Shown here piece by piece: positions 45,977 through 55,759 of a stretch of DNA of 64,000 bases (the stretch's first letter is position 1; the number at the start of each line of letters is the position of its first letter). The notes under the pieces were generated by a model. The model was not told the origin of the DNA, searched no databases, and was given only the letters and a program-made list of their open reading frames with translations. Location of the stretch: contig NZ_KE387014.1 in the NCBI RefSeq assembly GCF_000429985.1, positions 139,524 through 203,523 of the forward strand, written 5' to 3'. The translations under genes and the position numbers were made by a program. This stretch comes from Maridesulfovibrio bastinii DSM 16055. Lineage in GTDB: Bacteria > Desulfobacterota > Desulfovibrionia > Desulfovibrionales > Desulfovibrionaceae.

Positions 45977-47032
45977 TTATGTACCAATTACATCATGCAA
46001 AAGCCAATTCTCAAGTTCTTCAACTTTTTCTGGCAAGAAAAACCTATCATTACAGTTCTTACGGGAAAATTCTTTTACCGCTAGAATCTGCTCATCAGAC
46101 ATATTTAGAACCTTTTCAAAAGCTGCTTCAAATTCTGCAGCTCCGGATTTAAATGGCAGCAGAAAATCACTAAAAGCATCCGGCCAGACTTCACAAATCC
46201 CACCAACATCTCTTGATATGGGTAGTAATCCTTCTGCCATGGCTTCAAGCAACGTATTCGGCAATCCCTCAAAATATGAAGGAAGCACAAACACATCCGC
46301 CATGCGCAAATATTTTGAAACATCTTTAGTGAAGCCTATCCACTCAATTTTATCAGCTAATCCTAATGAGTCGCAAAGTTCATGAAGTTCTTTTTCAATA
46401 TTTCCGGTACCAAGAATAATACATTTGAAATCAAACTGAAATCTGGCAAGTGCGTTTAATACATCCTCATGCCCTTTGCCTTTGTTCAGCTGTGAAGTAC
46501 ATATAAATGTTAATGGCCTATTTACTGTAAGTTTATGTTCGGAAAATATCTTTCCATTTAATACAACCTTAGTATCAGACTTTTTTATATATGGAAGACT
46601 CTTCACAAATCCGTCACGTATATATTCACATGGACACAAAAAAAGGGGCTTAATCCAATTGTGCAGAAAATCTACCTTCTTGGTATATGGAATATCCTCT
46701 GGTAAACCTATTCTTTGGACCAAAGGTATACCAAGAAGCTTTGCAGCAATTCCAGCAGTGGTCAGGTCCTTACCAACATTAATAATAACTACATCTATCT
46801 TTTTAATTTTAAATTCATAAATAAATTTAGCAATTGCAACTGGATTAAAATCAGGTCCAAACCATGCCTCTTCCCCGTGTCCTGCTTTCTCTCTGCATTT
46901 TTCTACAAATGCTGGCTGTCTGCCCCAGATATAAACATTATTTCCACGGAGTTTAAGTTGTTCCGCAAAACTTACGACCCATGATTTTACCCCACCCCAT
47001 TTATGGGTTGAGTTTACAAATGCAATATTCAT
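45977..47032 (-). CDS. Glycosyltransferase family 4 (GT-B)
   Basis: A 351-residue GT-B glycosyltransferase. The N-terminal acceptor domain begins MNIAFVNSTHKWGGVKSW. The C-terminal nucleotide-sugar domain has FVLPSYFEGLPNTLLEAMAEGL, the GT4 E-x7-E motif, and VGGICEV. It likely adds a hexose to lipopolysaccharide core or an exopolysaccharide. The ATG at 47032 has AGGTGG 4 bases upstream; the longer GTG start at 47041 is less likely. It is a single gene in AT-rich DNA at the left side of the putative island. Confidence 0.88.
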   Translation of the reverse strand: MNIAFVNSTHKWGGVKSWVVSFAEQLKLRGNNVYIWGRQPAFVEKCREKAGHGEEAWFGPDFNPVAIAKFIYEFKIKKIDVVIINVGKDLTTAGIAAKLLGIPLVQRIGLPEDIPYTKKVDFLHNWIKPLFLCPCEYIRDGFVKSLPYIKKSDTKVVLNGKIFSEHKLTVNRPLTFICTSQLNKGKGHEDVLNALARFQFDFKCIILGTGNIEKELHELCDSLGLADKIEWIGFTKDVSKYLRMADVFVLPSYFEGLPNTLLEAMAEGLLPISRDVGGICEVWPDAFSDFLLPFKSGAAEFEAAFEKVLNMSDEQILAVKEFSRKNCNDRFFLPEKVEELENWLLHDVIGT

Positions 47033-47400
47033 CTTTGCCACCTAATATAAAAAATTAACTTGAGACCTGAATAATCAAAGGAATGAAATTTTACTTAAAA
47101 ATTATACGGTTCAAGAAAATGGAGATTTAACCAATATCCCTTGATGCAGCAAGATTTTCTAACTTAAAATTTTTTCACAATTTCCATATAAATAAATCTT
47201 ATAACTGGGGATAATATTTCTCATTTCCTTAGAAAAAATTAAAACAAAATCTCTTTCGCGATAATTCAAAAGGATAAAAACAATTTAGATTATTTTTTAC
47301 TGGCAAAATCTGGTGACATTATAATTTTATTAAGAAATATAAAGATATCTCAAGTTCTGCCGATAAATAATTCATAGTCGAATATTACCGGGAGAAAATT
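47033..47400. other. AT-rich divergent intergenic region
   Basis: 368 bases between two divergent genes. Very AT-rich; no RNA gene or clear dyad was seen. Confidence 0.5.
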
Positions 47401-47838
47401 ATGGGACTTGATCTTAAAATTGGAGCTGCCAGTGCTAATCAGATAGACAGCTCTGCTTTCAAAATACATACAGCTGAGACCGATTCTGCTGAAAAAGAAG
47501 CAAAAGATTTAAAAATAAAAACCAAAGATTCTGTAAGCATTTCCGCAGAAGGTCTTGCGAAATCAGCTAAAAAGACGACTTCAGAAGAGTCGTCTCAGGA
47601 AGACCAGACTGTAAAGATGCTGCGCGAAAAAATTAAAGAAATAGAAAAAGAGCTTAAAGAATTAAGACAGAATCCAGAACAGAATAAAAAGGCTATAAAG
47701 ATGAAAGAGCAGGAACTGCAACAGTATCAGGGAATGCTTATGGATATTCTTAATAAAAAGAAAGGAGCAACCGGCGGTGGTCAACTTGGAGCTGCTGGAG
47801 GGACACCTGTCAAAGGTAACCCAAGCTCACTGACCTAA
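47401..47838 (+). CDS. Coiled-coil protein of unknown function
   Basis: A 145-residue hydrophilic protein with no signal peptide. Residues ~44-56 (DSVSISAEGLAKSA) resemble motifs at the ends of flagellar-type or secreted helical proteins. Residues 70-118 are a strong coiled coil (REKIKEIEKELKELRQN, KKAIKMKEQELQQYQGM), followed by a Gly-rich tail. No family is recognised. Its terminator is the hairpin within the direct repeat at 47887. Confidence 0.75.
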   Translation: MGLDLKIGAASANQIDSSAFKIHTAETDSAEKEAKDLKIKTKDSVSISAEGLAKSAKKTTSEESSQEDQTVKMLREKIKEIEKELKELRQNPEQNKKAIKMKEQELQQYQGMLMDILNKKKGATGGGQLGAAGGTPVKGNPSSLT

Positions 47839-47886
47839 GTTAAGGATAGATTTATAGTTTTAAGATGCTACTCCCATCACAGCACA

Positions 47887-47939
47887 CAAAAAAGGGTTAA
47901 CTTGATATCAAGCTAACCCTTTAATTTTGCTATTTGTGG
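47887..47939. repeat. 53-bp direct repeat, left copy (candidate attachment site)
   Basis: Identical to 58176-58228 except for one base (C at 47913, T at 58202). It contains the hairpin that forms the terminator of tRNA-Arg at the right copy. Here no tRNA adjoins it, so it looks like the other junction of an insertion. It can still act as a terminator for the gene at 47401. Confidence 0.8.
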
Positions 47940-48422
47940 ATTTGTGTTCTTATGTACAAATACGATACGAAGAATCTTTCATGAAATTTAGATCATTATA
48001 TTATTCCTGCCAACTACCAGTAGCCTTAAACAACATCATTTTCATTCATGACATGATCTCTAATAAGTTTGAGGCAGCTCCATACTCTTCTTATCCAAAC
48101 AGTTATCAATTTCTACCAAATAGGGATAACTCCAGAAAATAATTATATAATTTTGCAAACTAATTAGAACCAAATATTAAATAAAAATAATAAAATTTAA
48201 ATTCAGTTCTAGATTTTTAGAATGCATTTAGTTTACAGTTCAATTAAAGGAAAATAGAAAATCATTTTTCACACAAGATGATTTAAGAGTATCTGGATTT
48301 ATTACTTAAAAGATCTACGATCACCTGTCTAAAAAAATGCTTCTTCGTTATTTGGATGTAAACATCTAAATAAATCATAAAAACGACTGATATCATATTT
48401 AAAATTTTAAGGGATAAAGTTT
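47940..48422. other. AT-rich spacer inside the left end of the island
   Basis: No supported gene; the frame at 47927 has no ribosome site and starts inside the repeat. Composition is strongly AT. Confidence 0.5.
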
Positions 48423-49991
48423 ATGAGTAAACTAAAAATTGCAGTTATAGGCTCTGGCTATTGGGGTAAAAACCTGATCCGCAACTACGATCGCATAAGA
48501 GCACTCAAGACTATCTGCGACACAAACTTAGAAAAGCTTGCCAATTTTAAAGAACAATACCCTCAAGTAGAAGCCACTACAGACTATACAACAGTCTTAA
48601 ACGATCAAGACATTGACGGAATTGTAATTGCAACTCCAGCAGAAACACACTTCATGCTTGCTAAAGAAGCCTTACTTGCAGGTAAACACGTCTATGTGGA
48701 AAAACCTCTCGTTTTAAATGAAGGTGAAGCAGAAGAACTTATTGCCCTTGCGAAAGATAAAAAACTTATCCTGATGGTTGGCCACCTTCTACAATTCCAT
48801 CCAATTTTTATTAAACTAAGAGAACTAGCATGTTCAGGCGATCTTGGACGTATAAATTATATTTATTCCAACCGATTAAATTTAGGTAAAATCAGACGCG
48901 AAGAAAACATTCTATGGTCTTTCGCTCCTCATGATATCTCTATGATTTTGTCACTTCTAAATGAAGAACCTGAAAAGGTCATCGCAACTGGCGGCAATTT
49001 TCTGCACAAAAAAATTGCCGATGTAACCACTACCCACATGTCTTTTCCTTCTGGAGCAAAAGCTCATATTTTTGTTTCATGGCTTCATCCATTTAAGGAG
49101 CAAAAATTAGTTGTTGTAGGTGACAACAAAATGGCTGTTTTTGACGACACTCTGCCATGGGATGAAAAACTTCTGCTTTACCCGCACAAAGTAGAATGGG
49201 AAAACAACATTCCAATTCCGGCAAAGGCTGAAGCAGAAAAGGTCGAAGTTTTACAAGACGAACCTTTATTTATGGAGTGCAAACATTTTCTAGACTGCAT
49301 GGAGTCTGGCAAGCCCCCTAGAACTGATGGAGAAGAGGGATTGCGCGTTCTTAAGGTTCTCAATGCTAGTCAAAAGTCGCTTAATGAACAAAGTAGAGAA
49401 GTGTTTATCAGTCCAAGTTCCAAGGAAAATCCTGTAAATATACATAGAACGGCTGTAGTTGACGCTGATGTAAATATTGGAGAAGGAACTAAAATCTGGC
49501 ACTTTTCTCATGTTCTAGGTGGAACGACTATAGGTAAAAACTGTAATATAGGACAAAATGTTGTTGCTGGACCACATGTAAAAATTGGAAATGGATGTAA
49601 AATTCAGAACAATGTATCGATCTACAAGGGTGTAACTCTTGAGGATGATGTTTTCTGCGGCCCTTCTATGGTTTTCACCAATGTGTTTAACCCTCGTGCT
49701 CATGTTGCCCGTATGAATGAAATCCGTGAAACTGTAGTTAAAAAAGGAGCCACTCTCGGAGCTAACTGCACCATTGTCTGTGGAAATGAAATAGGTCAAT
49801 ATGCTCTCGTCGGAGCCGGTGCAGTGGTAACAAAAAATGTGCCCAATTTTGCACTGATGGTTGGCAATCCTGCTCACAGAATAGGATGGGTATGTAAGTG
49901 CGGAGAAATTCTGCCCAGCTCTCTAGAATGTCTTCGCTGTAATTCAAAATACGAAGAAAATAATGAAAATAACCTGACTCTTTGCGAATAG
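48423..49991 (+). CDS. Fused Gfo/Idh/MocA oxidoreductase and left-handed beta-helix acyltransferase
   Basis: A 522-residue fusion. Residues 1-~325 are a Gfo/Idh/MocA NAD(P) dehydrogenase (Rossmann [26 protein letters not shown] with the catalytic lysine). Residues ~340-500 are hexapeptide repeats ([46 protein letters not shown]) of a sugar N-acyltransferase, closing with a CxxC pair. This is the WbpB plus WbpD pair of UDP-2,3-diacetamido-sugar synthesis in one chain: 3-oxidation and N-acetylation with an aminotransferase supplied elsewhere. It makes precursors for surface polysaccharide. Confidence 0.88.
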   Translation: MSKLKIAVIGSGYWGKNLIRNYDRIRALKTICDTNLEKLANFKEQYPQVEATTDYTTVLNDQDIDGIVIATPAETHFMLAKEALLAGKHVYVEKPLVLNEGEAEELIALAKDKKLILMVGHLLQFHPIFIKLRELACSGDLGRINYIYSNRLNLGKIRREENILWSFAPHDISMILSLLNEEPEKVIATGGNFLHKKIADVTTTHMSFPSGAKAHIFVSWLHPFKEQKLVVVGDNKMAVFDDTLPWDEKLLLYPHKVEWENNIPIPAKAEAEKVEVLQDEPLFMECKHFLDCMESGKPPRTDGEEGLRVLKVLNASQKSLNEQSREVFISPSSKENPVNIHRTAVVDADVNIGEGTKIWHFSHVLGGTTIGKNCNIGQNVVAGPHVKIGNGCKIQNNVSIYKGVTLEDDVFCGPSMVFTNVFNPRAHVARMNEIRETVVKKGATLGANCTIVCGNEIGQYALVGAGAVVTKNVPNFALMVGNPAHRIGWVCKCGEILPSSLECLRCNSKYEENNENNLTLCE

Positions 49992-50116
49992 TGGAATAAT
50001 TTTTTAAATAAAGTCTAAAGATATAGATAATATAATAAAAGTCTTTACCTTAAAACCAAAACCTAGCACTTGCTAAAATATTATAACAACCACAAACAAA
50101 GCTAATAGAATATCAA

Positions 50117-52267
50117 ATGACGCACACCGATAGTATGACCAAAATAAAAATTATCATGGTACATGTTGATCCATGCATACGGGTTTTGAAACAAGTTTCA
50201 GCGCTTAAAACACGCGGAGTATCTGTAGATTTATTATGCACAACTCTTAAAAATAATCCATCTATAAAAGAGCACGTCGACAATGTGTATTACTATTCAA
50301 ACTTATATAATTTACGATCATTCCTTGAAAACAACTATACTAATTGGGATATAATACATTGTCATAATGAGCCTAATTCTCATATTGAAGTTGCAATTAA
50401 TGTTTGTAAGCATAGGCCTGTGATATACGATTGTCATGATATGACAAGTATGCGTACCAACGTTACAAAAGTAGAAGAAGAATTAGAGGAATACTGCTTT
50501 AAAAGAAGCGCAGCAGTTATTCACGTTAGCGAGGGGATAAAAAAATATGCTTCTCAAAAATATGGACGCAACCTTTCTATTGTTCTTCCTAGCTTTCCGT
50601 CATCAAGCCAAATGACATTCAAACGCAAGAACAAAGTAGATGGCAACCATATGGTTTATTTAGGAGGGATTGTAAATAATCCTGACACAAAGTATTCATA
50701 TAGATACTACTTGCCCATGTTTAAAGCCATTTGTGACGCCAACATTCATTTACATGTATTCCCCGCCAAAAATGCTCCATGGAACCTTCTGAAAGAATAC
50801 ACAAATACATTCGCTGATAACAGTTATTTCCACTGCCATACCCCTTTACCCTACAATAAATTGATTGAGGAGATAAGCCAATTTCAGTGGGGTTTTTCTG
50901 GCTTTAACCTTGATTATATTACTTCAAAACAAACAATTAACTTTTTGCACAGTGCATTACCCAATAAATTTTTTGACTATTTGCTGGCAGGTGTATGCCC
51001 CGTTGTAATTAACAACAATACTGCGGCCGAATTCGCAATTAAGTACAAGCTTGGATATCAAGCTTCAAACATTGAAAATTTGGTAGAGATATGTAGAGAC
51101 AAAAAGCCGTACAGCCCTATTGAAGATACGGGCATAATTGATATGAATGTACAGATAGACAAACTAATAGCTGTATATCAAGCAGTTTTAAAGGATACCG
51201 AAAAAGAACAAGAAGCGCTTACATTTTCCTACGAAACTCAACCCAAAAGGAATATTAATTTTCCAATTATTCCTTTTTTGAATCTAAAATCAAATGATTC
51301 ATGCCATAGTATTCTACAAATGCTTCTCCAATACTATACATCCGGAGTGTGGCTACACAAAGAAGAGAATTGCAATTTCTCTCATACATCATGTGATACC
51401 CACGCATTTTACCTTAGTTCCTTCAATAAACTTTACCTTAGCGGTAACAAAGAAGTTATAAGTCAAATTAGACAAATAGCAGACCTCTTACTAGGATTAA
51501 ACAATCAGAATTATAGAGGAAATTTTGGATGGGGTTTGGGAGCACCGTATGTGAACAGACTAAATTCTAATAAAAAGAATCCTCCAGTCAACCCTAGCAA
51601 TACCTGCTATACATACACGTCCTCAATGGTTTGTTTAGCTCTACTTGAAGCTTTTGAGATCACCGGTGAGCAACGCTACCTCACTGCATGTACTAAATGG
51701 CGTGAATCTTTCTTCAAAAACATAGGTTTTCACTCTGGAAATGATTGTTGCCTCTATGCTGACAATGAAAGTTATCGCATTCCAGAACCCATTTTTATCC
51801 CCAACGTCACACCTCTCTTTATGGGGTTCTTGTCTGAATATTCTAGAGTAAGTAAATCGACAAATGATCATAGGCTCATTCAACGCCTTGGTGAAAAATT
51901 TATAAAACTAAAAAGTAATGGTAACTGGACCTACTCAACAGGAGCAACTGAAGATCTTCTTCATTTAGGCATGATCGCTGAAGGTTTTTATCTTTCTAAA
52001 GATATACTAAAAGAAGATGTTGATACTTCAAGCATCATTACTTCAATGATTGATATGATGTTCTACGATATTAAAGTTAATTTAACCCCTGTATGTTTGG
52101 GATCTTCAAACTGGGGTCCAGCTTGGGCCTTATATGCTTTTTTACTTCACAATGCTCCCAAAGAATATATCGCAGCAGGAATTGATTTTCTTGCGAACAA
52201 CCCGCAAATAATGTTGTATAACATAAGAACAGCTTCACTTTATGCTCGCTTTTTTAGCAAATTGTAG
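50117..52267 (+). CDS. Glycosyltransferase with C-terminal helical toroid-like domain
   Basis: A 716-residue two-part protein. Residues ~8-365 look like a GT-B glycosyltransferase (KIIMVHVDPCIRVLKQVSAL; VIYDCHDMTSMR; LPNKFFDYLLAGVCPVVINN). Residues ~385-716 are helical with tryptophan/glycine turns (GNFGWGLGAP, YTSSMVCLALLEAFEITGEQRYL, NWGPAWALYAF), like an alpha/alpha-barrel found in glycan-modifying enzymes or epimerases. No membrane helices are seen. The gene is followed at once by a truncated radical-SAM gene. Codon use is AT-rich. A combined transfer and modification step on a glycan is inference. Confidence 0.8.
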   Translation: MTHTDSMTKIKIIMVHVDPCIRVLKQVSALKTRGVSVDLLCTTLKNNPSIKEHVDNVYYYSNLYNLRSFLENNYTNWDIIHCHNEPNSHIEVAINVCKHRPVIYDCHDMTSMRTNVTKVEEELEEYCFKRSAAVIHVSEGIKKYASQKYGRNLSIVLPSFPSSSQMTFKRKNKVDGNHMVYLGGIVNNPDTKYSYRYYLPMFKAICDANIHLHVFPAKNAPWNLLKEYTNTFADNSYFHCHTPLPYNKLIEEISQFQWGFSGFNLDYITSKQTINFLHSALPNKFFDYLLAGVCPVVINNNTAAEFAIKYKLGYQASNIENLVEICRDKKPYSPIEDTGIIDMNVQIDKLIAVYQAVLKDTEKEQEALTFSYETQPKRNINFPIIPFLNLKSNDSCHSILQMLLQYYTSGVWLHKEENCNFSHTSCDTHAFYLSSFNKLYLSGNKEVISQIRQIADLLLGLNNQNYRGNFGWGLGAPYVNRLNSNKKNPPVNPSNTCYTYTSSMVCLALLEAFEITGEQRYLTACTKWRESFFKNIGFHSGNDCCLYADNESYRIPEPIFIPNVTPLFMGFLSEYSRVSKSTNDHRLIQRLGEKFIKLKSNGNWTYSTGATEDLLHLGMIAEGFYLSKDILKEDVDTSSIITSMIDMMFYDIKVNLTPVCLGSSNWGPAWALYAFLLHNAPKEYIAAGIDFLANNPQIMLYNIRTASLYARFFSKL

Positions 52268-52295
52268 CTTTTAAAATTCAAGGTGGGTATTTAAT

Positions 52296-52412
52296 ATGAA
52301 GCACAAAATTCGCTCACTAAAATTAATCGTCAACAACAATTGTAATTGTTTTTGCAAAATGTGTGATGTCGGCATGTACCGTAAACAAAAAGTTTGCAGT
52401 GCTAAACATTAA
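52296..52412 (+). pseudogene. Truncated radical-SAM gene fragment
   Basis: ATG with GGTGG 9 bases upstream, reading 38 residues and then a stop. The residues include NNNCNCFCKMCDVG, in which Cys16-x3-Cys20-x2-Cys23 is the radical-SAM [4Fe-4S] motif. Intact family members have 250 or more residues, so only the 5' end survives. It starts 28 bases after the glycosyltransferase gene and was probably the next gene of the same operon. Confidence 0.6.
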
Positions 52413-52556
52413 AGGTGTCGGCACTAGTCTTCAAGAAAAGTAACTATTTGGTGAGATAGGAGCTTACGCGAACAAGGTATATAAGCTCTGAAAAATTCAA
52501 AAAACTAGCTGATGGGGTTCCTCACAGAATCCCGTTGGCCCTTTTCAACTTGTGGT
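52413..52556. other. Junction sequence after the radical-SAM fragment
   Basis: No gene. It contains a small stem GGGTTC / GAATCCC near 52515. It is probably the scar where the radical-SAM gene was cut. Confidence 0.4.
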
Positions 52557-52981
52557 CTAATCGTCATCCGGCAGCATCAGGATAATACAAGGCTTCATAT
52601 CATCATCTGGACCGCACTGGCACACCACTTCAACTTCTTAAAGTTCCTCGGCGATGACTACATTAAAAATGAAACCTAAAAGCTGATCCTACTCAGGTCC
52701 AGTTTATCCTGCATAGCTAGCAAGCACATGGAGAAGAGATCATGGAGCCGTCCTTCTACGCTCTGCCCTTCGCCTTCAAGACCTTTCGGTGGAGTGATGT
52801 ATCTTTCGTGCAGATTCAAAGACACCGCTACTGGAACCTTGAATCCGGTCTCCTTGGCCTGTTCGGTCACATCGATTAGGTTTCCGCCTTCGATTGCTTG
52901 TTTCCGAGTGTAAGAAAAGATTACGTTGAACAGTGACTCATCAAGCCCATGTACCAGTAAATCTCCTTCAATTTCATATTG
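52557..52981 (-). pseudogene. Broken DUF6573-type gene (plasmid/ICE-associated)
   Basis: Reading the minus strand from 52981 gives an uninterrupted frame containing VIFSYTRKQAIEGGNLIDVT and EQAKETGFKVPVAVS, then VEGRLHDLFSMCLLAMQ, up to a TAG at 52676. After a one-step frame change the text continues FIFNVVIAEEL, an in-frame TAA, then EVEVVCQCGPDDD and IILMLPDDD with a stop at 52557. This order matches small DUF6573-like proteins of plasmids and integrative elements. There is no start codon, one frameshift and one internal stop, so it is dead. Confidence 0.65.
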
Positions 52982-53012
52982 TTAAATAATTCTTAAAATT
53001 GAAAATTATCCT

Positions 53013-53160
53013 GATTGGTTTGATTTGGTCACTGGGGGCTGGTGATTTTTTGGGGTGATTCTGGGGATCAGGTGGGGATGTGGGCTGGTGGAGATGGTTT
53101 GTGATCGTTGCTGGTGTTTCGATTTCTTCGGTTGACCGAAGGTGACGGTGACGTGTTCTG
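53013..53160. other. G/T-rich patch in AT-rich DNA
   Basis: The plus strand is strikingly rich in G and T (runs such as ACTGGGGGCTGGTG, GGGGATCAGGTGGGGATG) between AT-rich neighbours. No supported gene. It may be the remains of a plasmid-type gene on the minus strand or a foreign segment. Confidence 0.4.
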
Positions 53161-53214
53161 TTTAAAACAAAAAAAACTTTTAATTATTCACCATATATTA
53201 TAAACATAATTCTT

Positions 53215-53694
53215 ATGAAAATTAAGAGTCAGAAGATATCACCCATGCTAATAGCATTCAGAAAATATTTCTTAACAATTGCAATATGTTGTTTCAACTT
53301 TATAATTATCCAACAATCTTGTGCAGCTGATGAACAATCGTTCAAAGAGATCACTGACAAAACAGAAGCTTTTTATGCAGGCTATTTTCAGGTGGTAGGG
53401 CATGGCGAAGGAGAGTCAAAAAGTATGGCTCTGCTTGCAGCTAGATCAATAGCTCAAGCTGAACTAATTGGAATCATAAACGGTATACAGATTGAACGGA
53501 AGACAGCAATTAAGAACGGAAAAATTGATGTAGATGTTATTCTAGCTAGAAGCCAAGGAATGATAAAATTTGCTTCTGTTTGTGGTGAAAAATATGATTC
53601 TAAGTCTGGCGAAGCTGAAGTTTGCCTGAAACTAGAATTACGTTCTGGTGGATTAGGAGATCTCGTAGAAGGACTGATTGATAATGTTAAGTAG
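53215..53694 (+). CDS. Exported LPP20-like protein
   Basis: A 159-residue protein with an N-terminal signal (hydrophobic AICCFNFIIIQQSCAA after a basic start) followed by an LPP20-like domain: VVGHGEGESKSMALLAARSIAQAELIGIINGIQ is the family's gly-x-gly plus alanine-rich helix pattern. No lipobox. It overlaps the next gene by 11 bases. LPP20 domains occur in surface lipoproteins and flagellar-assembly proteins. Here it opens a run of exported proteins leading to a CHAT protease. Confidence 0.72.
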   Translation: MKIKSQKISPMLIAFRKYFLTIAICCFNFIIIQQSCAADEQSFKEITDKTEAFYAGYFQVVGHGEGESKSMALLAARSIAQAELIGIINGIQIERKTAIKNGKIDVDVILARSQGMIKFASVCGEKYDSKSGEAEVCLKLELRSGGLGDLVEGLIDNVK

Positions 53695-54616
53695 CCCCGT
53701 CCTGTATACATTTGCAAGACCAATTTCTGCGTTGTTTTGCTTAGTATTACTCATATTAAGTCTTATCTTTACTCTTCCACAGACTTTATATGCTGATGGC
53801 AAAAAACAAATTTCAAAAAACTCAATAATTGTTGAGTCAGAAGGCATGGCATGCCTCGGGCAGGATAGGACAAGAACTCAAACTCAAAAATTAGCTCTCG
53901 ATACTGCAAAAAGAAAAGCCTCTGAAAAAGTTAGCACATATGTTTCAATAAAAACGGAAGTGGTCAAAGGTAAACTGCATCAAGATGTCGTCGACGTTTT
54001 CTCAAAAGCGACCATTAAAGTCCTTGATGAGATTGAAAAAGGTTGGGTCAAGTCATCAGAACAAAGTGAATATGTAGATAGCTGTTATCGAATAAAAATC
54101 AAAGCTGAAGTTATTCCGTCTGAACATAAATTCCAAGAAAAAAGCATCGGTCAAATAGATAATCCTAGAGCTCCACTTAATATCCAATTATGGACAAATA
54201 AGGATACTTATAATCTTGGCGACACGCTTAAATTTTATTTCAAAGGAAATAAACCTTTTTACGCCAGAGCTATATATAAAGATTCTAATGACAATCTAAT
54301 TGAAGTAACTCAGCATAATAACAACAGATATTATAGAGGTGGTGTCATCCACGAAATTCCGGGAAACAAGGACAATTTTACCCTGATGGTTACACCCCCT
54401 TTTGGAAAGGAAAAATTAATTTTATATGCATCAACCAAACCGATAAACGGATATCAAGGGCAGAGTGCCGGAAACCTGTATGTTGTGAAAAACAATCCCC
54501 GGAAAATAGGAATGGAGACTCGTGGGTTAGCCGTTTTGGCTGGCAATTCGGATGTAAATAGTGCGGGGGGGGCAGAGTTTGCTGAAGTTGATGTTGAAGT
54601 TCAGGTTATAAATTAG
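53684..54616 (+). CDS. Exported protein with LPP20-like and DUF4384 domains
   Basis: A 310-residue protein. After a signal segment (ALFCLVLLILSLIFTLPQTL) comes an LPP20-like helix (TQKLALDTAKRKASEKVSTYV), and then from about residue 165 a DUF4384 domain (NIQLWTNKDTYNLGDTLKFYF, PFYARAIYKDSNDNLIEV, NFTLMVTPPFGKEKL). DUF4384 is often found fused to or beside caspase-like proteases in bacteria. The ATG at 53684 is chosen (GAAGGA 10 bases upstream); the TTG at 53678 is possible. It overlaps the gene before by 11 bases. Confidence 0.75.
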   Translation: MLSSPVLYTFARPISALFCLVLLILSLIFTLPQTLYADGKKQISKNSIIVESEGMACLGQDRTRTQTQKLALDTAKRKASEKVSTYVSIKTEVVKGKLHQDVVDVFSKATIKVLDEIEKGWVKSSEQSEYVDSCYRIKIKAEVIPSEHKFQEKSIGQIDNPRAPLNIQLWTNKDTYNLGDTLKFYFKGNKPFYARAIYKDSNDNLIEVTQHNNNRYYRGGVIHEIPGNKDNFTLMVTPPFGKEKLILYASTKPINGYQGQSAGNLYVVKNNPRKIGMETRGLAVLAGNSDVNSAGGAEFAEVDVEVQVIN

Positions 54617-54793
54617 AAATAATTGATCGAGAATTTGAAATATTGAGCAGTATTCTAAACTGTTTTTAACAGAAGTAAATTCTAAATTAAAGCAATTTAA
54701 GTGTATGTTATTTTAACTATGTATACTGCACTTACATTATGTAATTCACAACAACTTAATTAAGAGAACTATGAAAAATATTTTTTTGTTTTT

Positions 54794-55468
54794 ATGTTTC
54801 TTCTAAACTTAGCAGGTTGTGTTACTAATATTAATCCTGACACTGAAGTAGTGGAAATGTCTGAAAGAACATATTTAGTAAAAACTTCTAACGATAAAAT
54901 GACAAAGTTCATTTTAATGTGTGAAAATTTATATATAAAGAGGGCATTTAAAAAATTATTGTTATTTTGTGAAAAAAACCGTGCAACAAATAAAAATGAT
55001 ATTGTTTATTCTTTAAATCTGATTGCCCATATCCTAACTTTTGATAATATTAATTATGAAAAAGCATTGGAACTAAATGAACAAATATATAACGAAATTG
55101 ATATTACAGATTATACCTACCAAATAAGTTTTAGGAAAATATACACAGAAGAGGAATATTTCTCTGGAGAACAATATGCGCTAGGAGTAGCTGCAACTCC
55201 TATTGTTATGATTGCGACACCAATATTATACGTATTCGGTACGTCGGAGCAACGTAAAGGGATTGGTGGGTATTTTGATAAATTAACAAGTGGTAAAAAA
55301 TCTGAAACTGAAAAAGATCTTATAAATTCCAAGTTTATAAATACTTTTTTTAATATTGCTCTCAAAAGAATAAAAAAAATATCAACCAAAAGACTTATTT
55401 ATCTAAACAGGCAGATAGGAGACATAGACGAAGCAGCTATTTGGGAGGAAAGATATGAAGGTCTCTAA
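54794..55468 (+). CDS. Putative lipoprotein with signal peptide broken by a frameshift
   Basis: A 224-residue reading frame starting MFLLNLAGCVTN: the lipobox LAGC is present but the signal peptide is too short. Upstream at 54771, after an AAGAG site, a second frame begins MKNIFLFLCFF and stops. Adding one base in the T7 tract at 54781-54787 joins both into MKNIFFVFMFLLNLAGC, a normal lipoprotein signal. The body is helical, with TPR-like text (LNLIAHILTFDNINYEKALELNEQIY) and a hydrophobic segment (GVAATPIVMIATPILYVFG). It overlaps the next gene by 14 bases. Function unknown. Confidence 0.65.
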   Translation: MFLLNLAGCVTNINPDTEVVEMSERTYLVKTSNDKMTKFILMCENLYIKRAFKKLLLFCEKNRATNKNDIVYSLNLIAHILTFDNINYEKALELNEQIYNEIDITDYTYQISFRKIYTEEEYFSGEQYALGVAATPIVMIATPILYVFGTSEQRKGIGGYFDKLTSGKKSETEKDLINSKFINTFFNIALKRIKKISTKRLIYLNRQIGDIDEAAIWEERYEGL

Positions 55469-55748
55469 GTTTATTTTATGTCTTTTCTCTTTTTTAGTCA
55501 GTGTCAATGTTGGGACTGTTAACGCTGACAAACCTCTAATCTCTTCGTTAAGGCATTATTACGACGATGGCAAATACGTTAACGTGATTAGTGAGGGAAC
55601 AAAATTTTTAAATGATGTCGATGGAGTTGATGTCGTTCAGCTAGAGGGGATTTACCAAAGTGGAGCTTTATTCTCACCGGATATTTTTTTTCTCTCGTTA
55701 TTTCCAGCAGGATGGTTTATGTGGCCAGTAACGATTGAGGGGCTCTAA
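55455..55748 (+). CDS. TPR-CHAT fragment 1: signal peptide and start of helical domain
   Basis: A 97-residue frame: signal peptide MKVSKFILCLFSFLVSVNVG with likely cleavage after VNA, helical text (LRHYYDDGKYVNVISEGTKF) typical of a TPR entry, and a hydrophobic segment (FFLSLFPAGWFMWPVTI). It ends at a TAA just after the G4 run. The downstream frame continues the sequence. Confidence 0.6.
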   Translation: MKVSKFILCLFSFLVSVNVGTVNADKPLISSLRHYYDDGKYVNVISEGTKFLNDVDGVDVVQLEGIYQSGALFSPDIFFLSLFPAGWFMWPVTIEGL

Positions 55749-55759
55749 TTGATGCTGAA

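Noticed and set aside
47880-47945. Second tRNA gene at the left repeat
   Set aside because: Only the terminator and CCA-like bases are present; no acceptor, anticodon or T arm follows.
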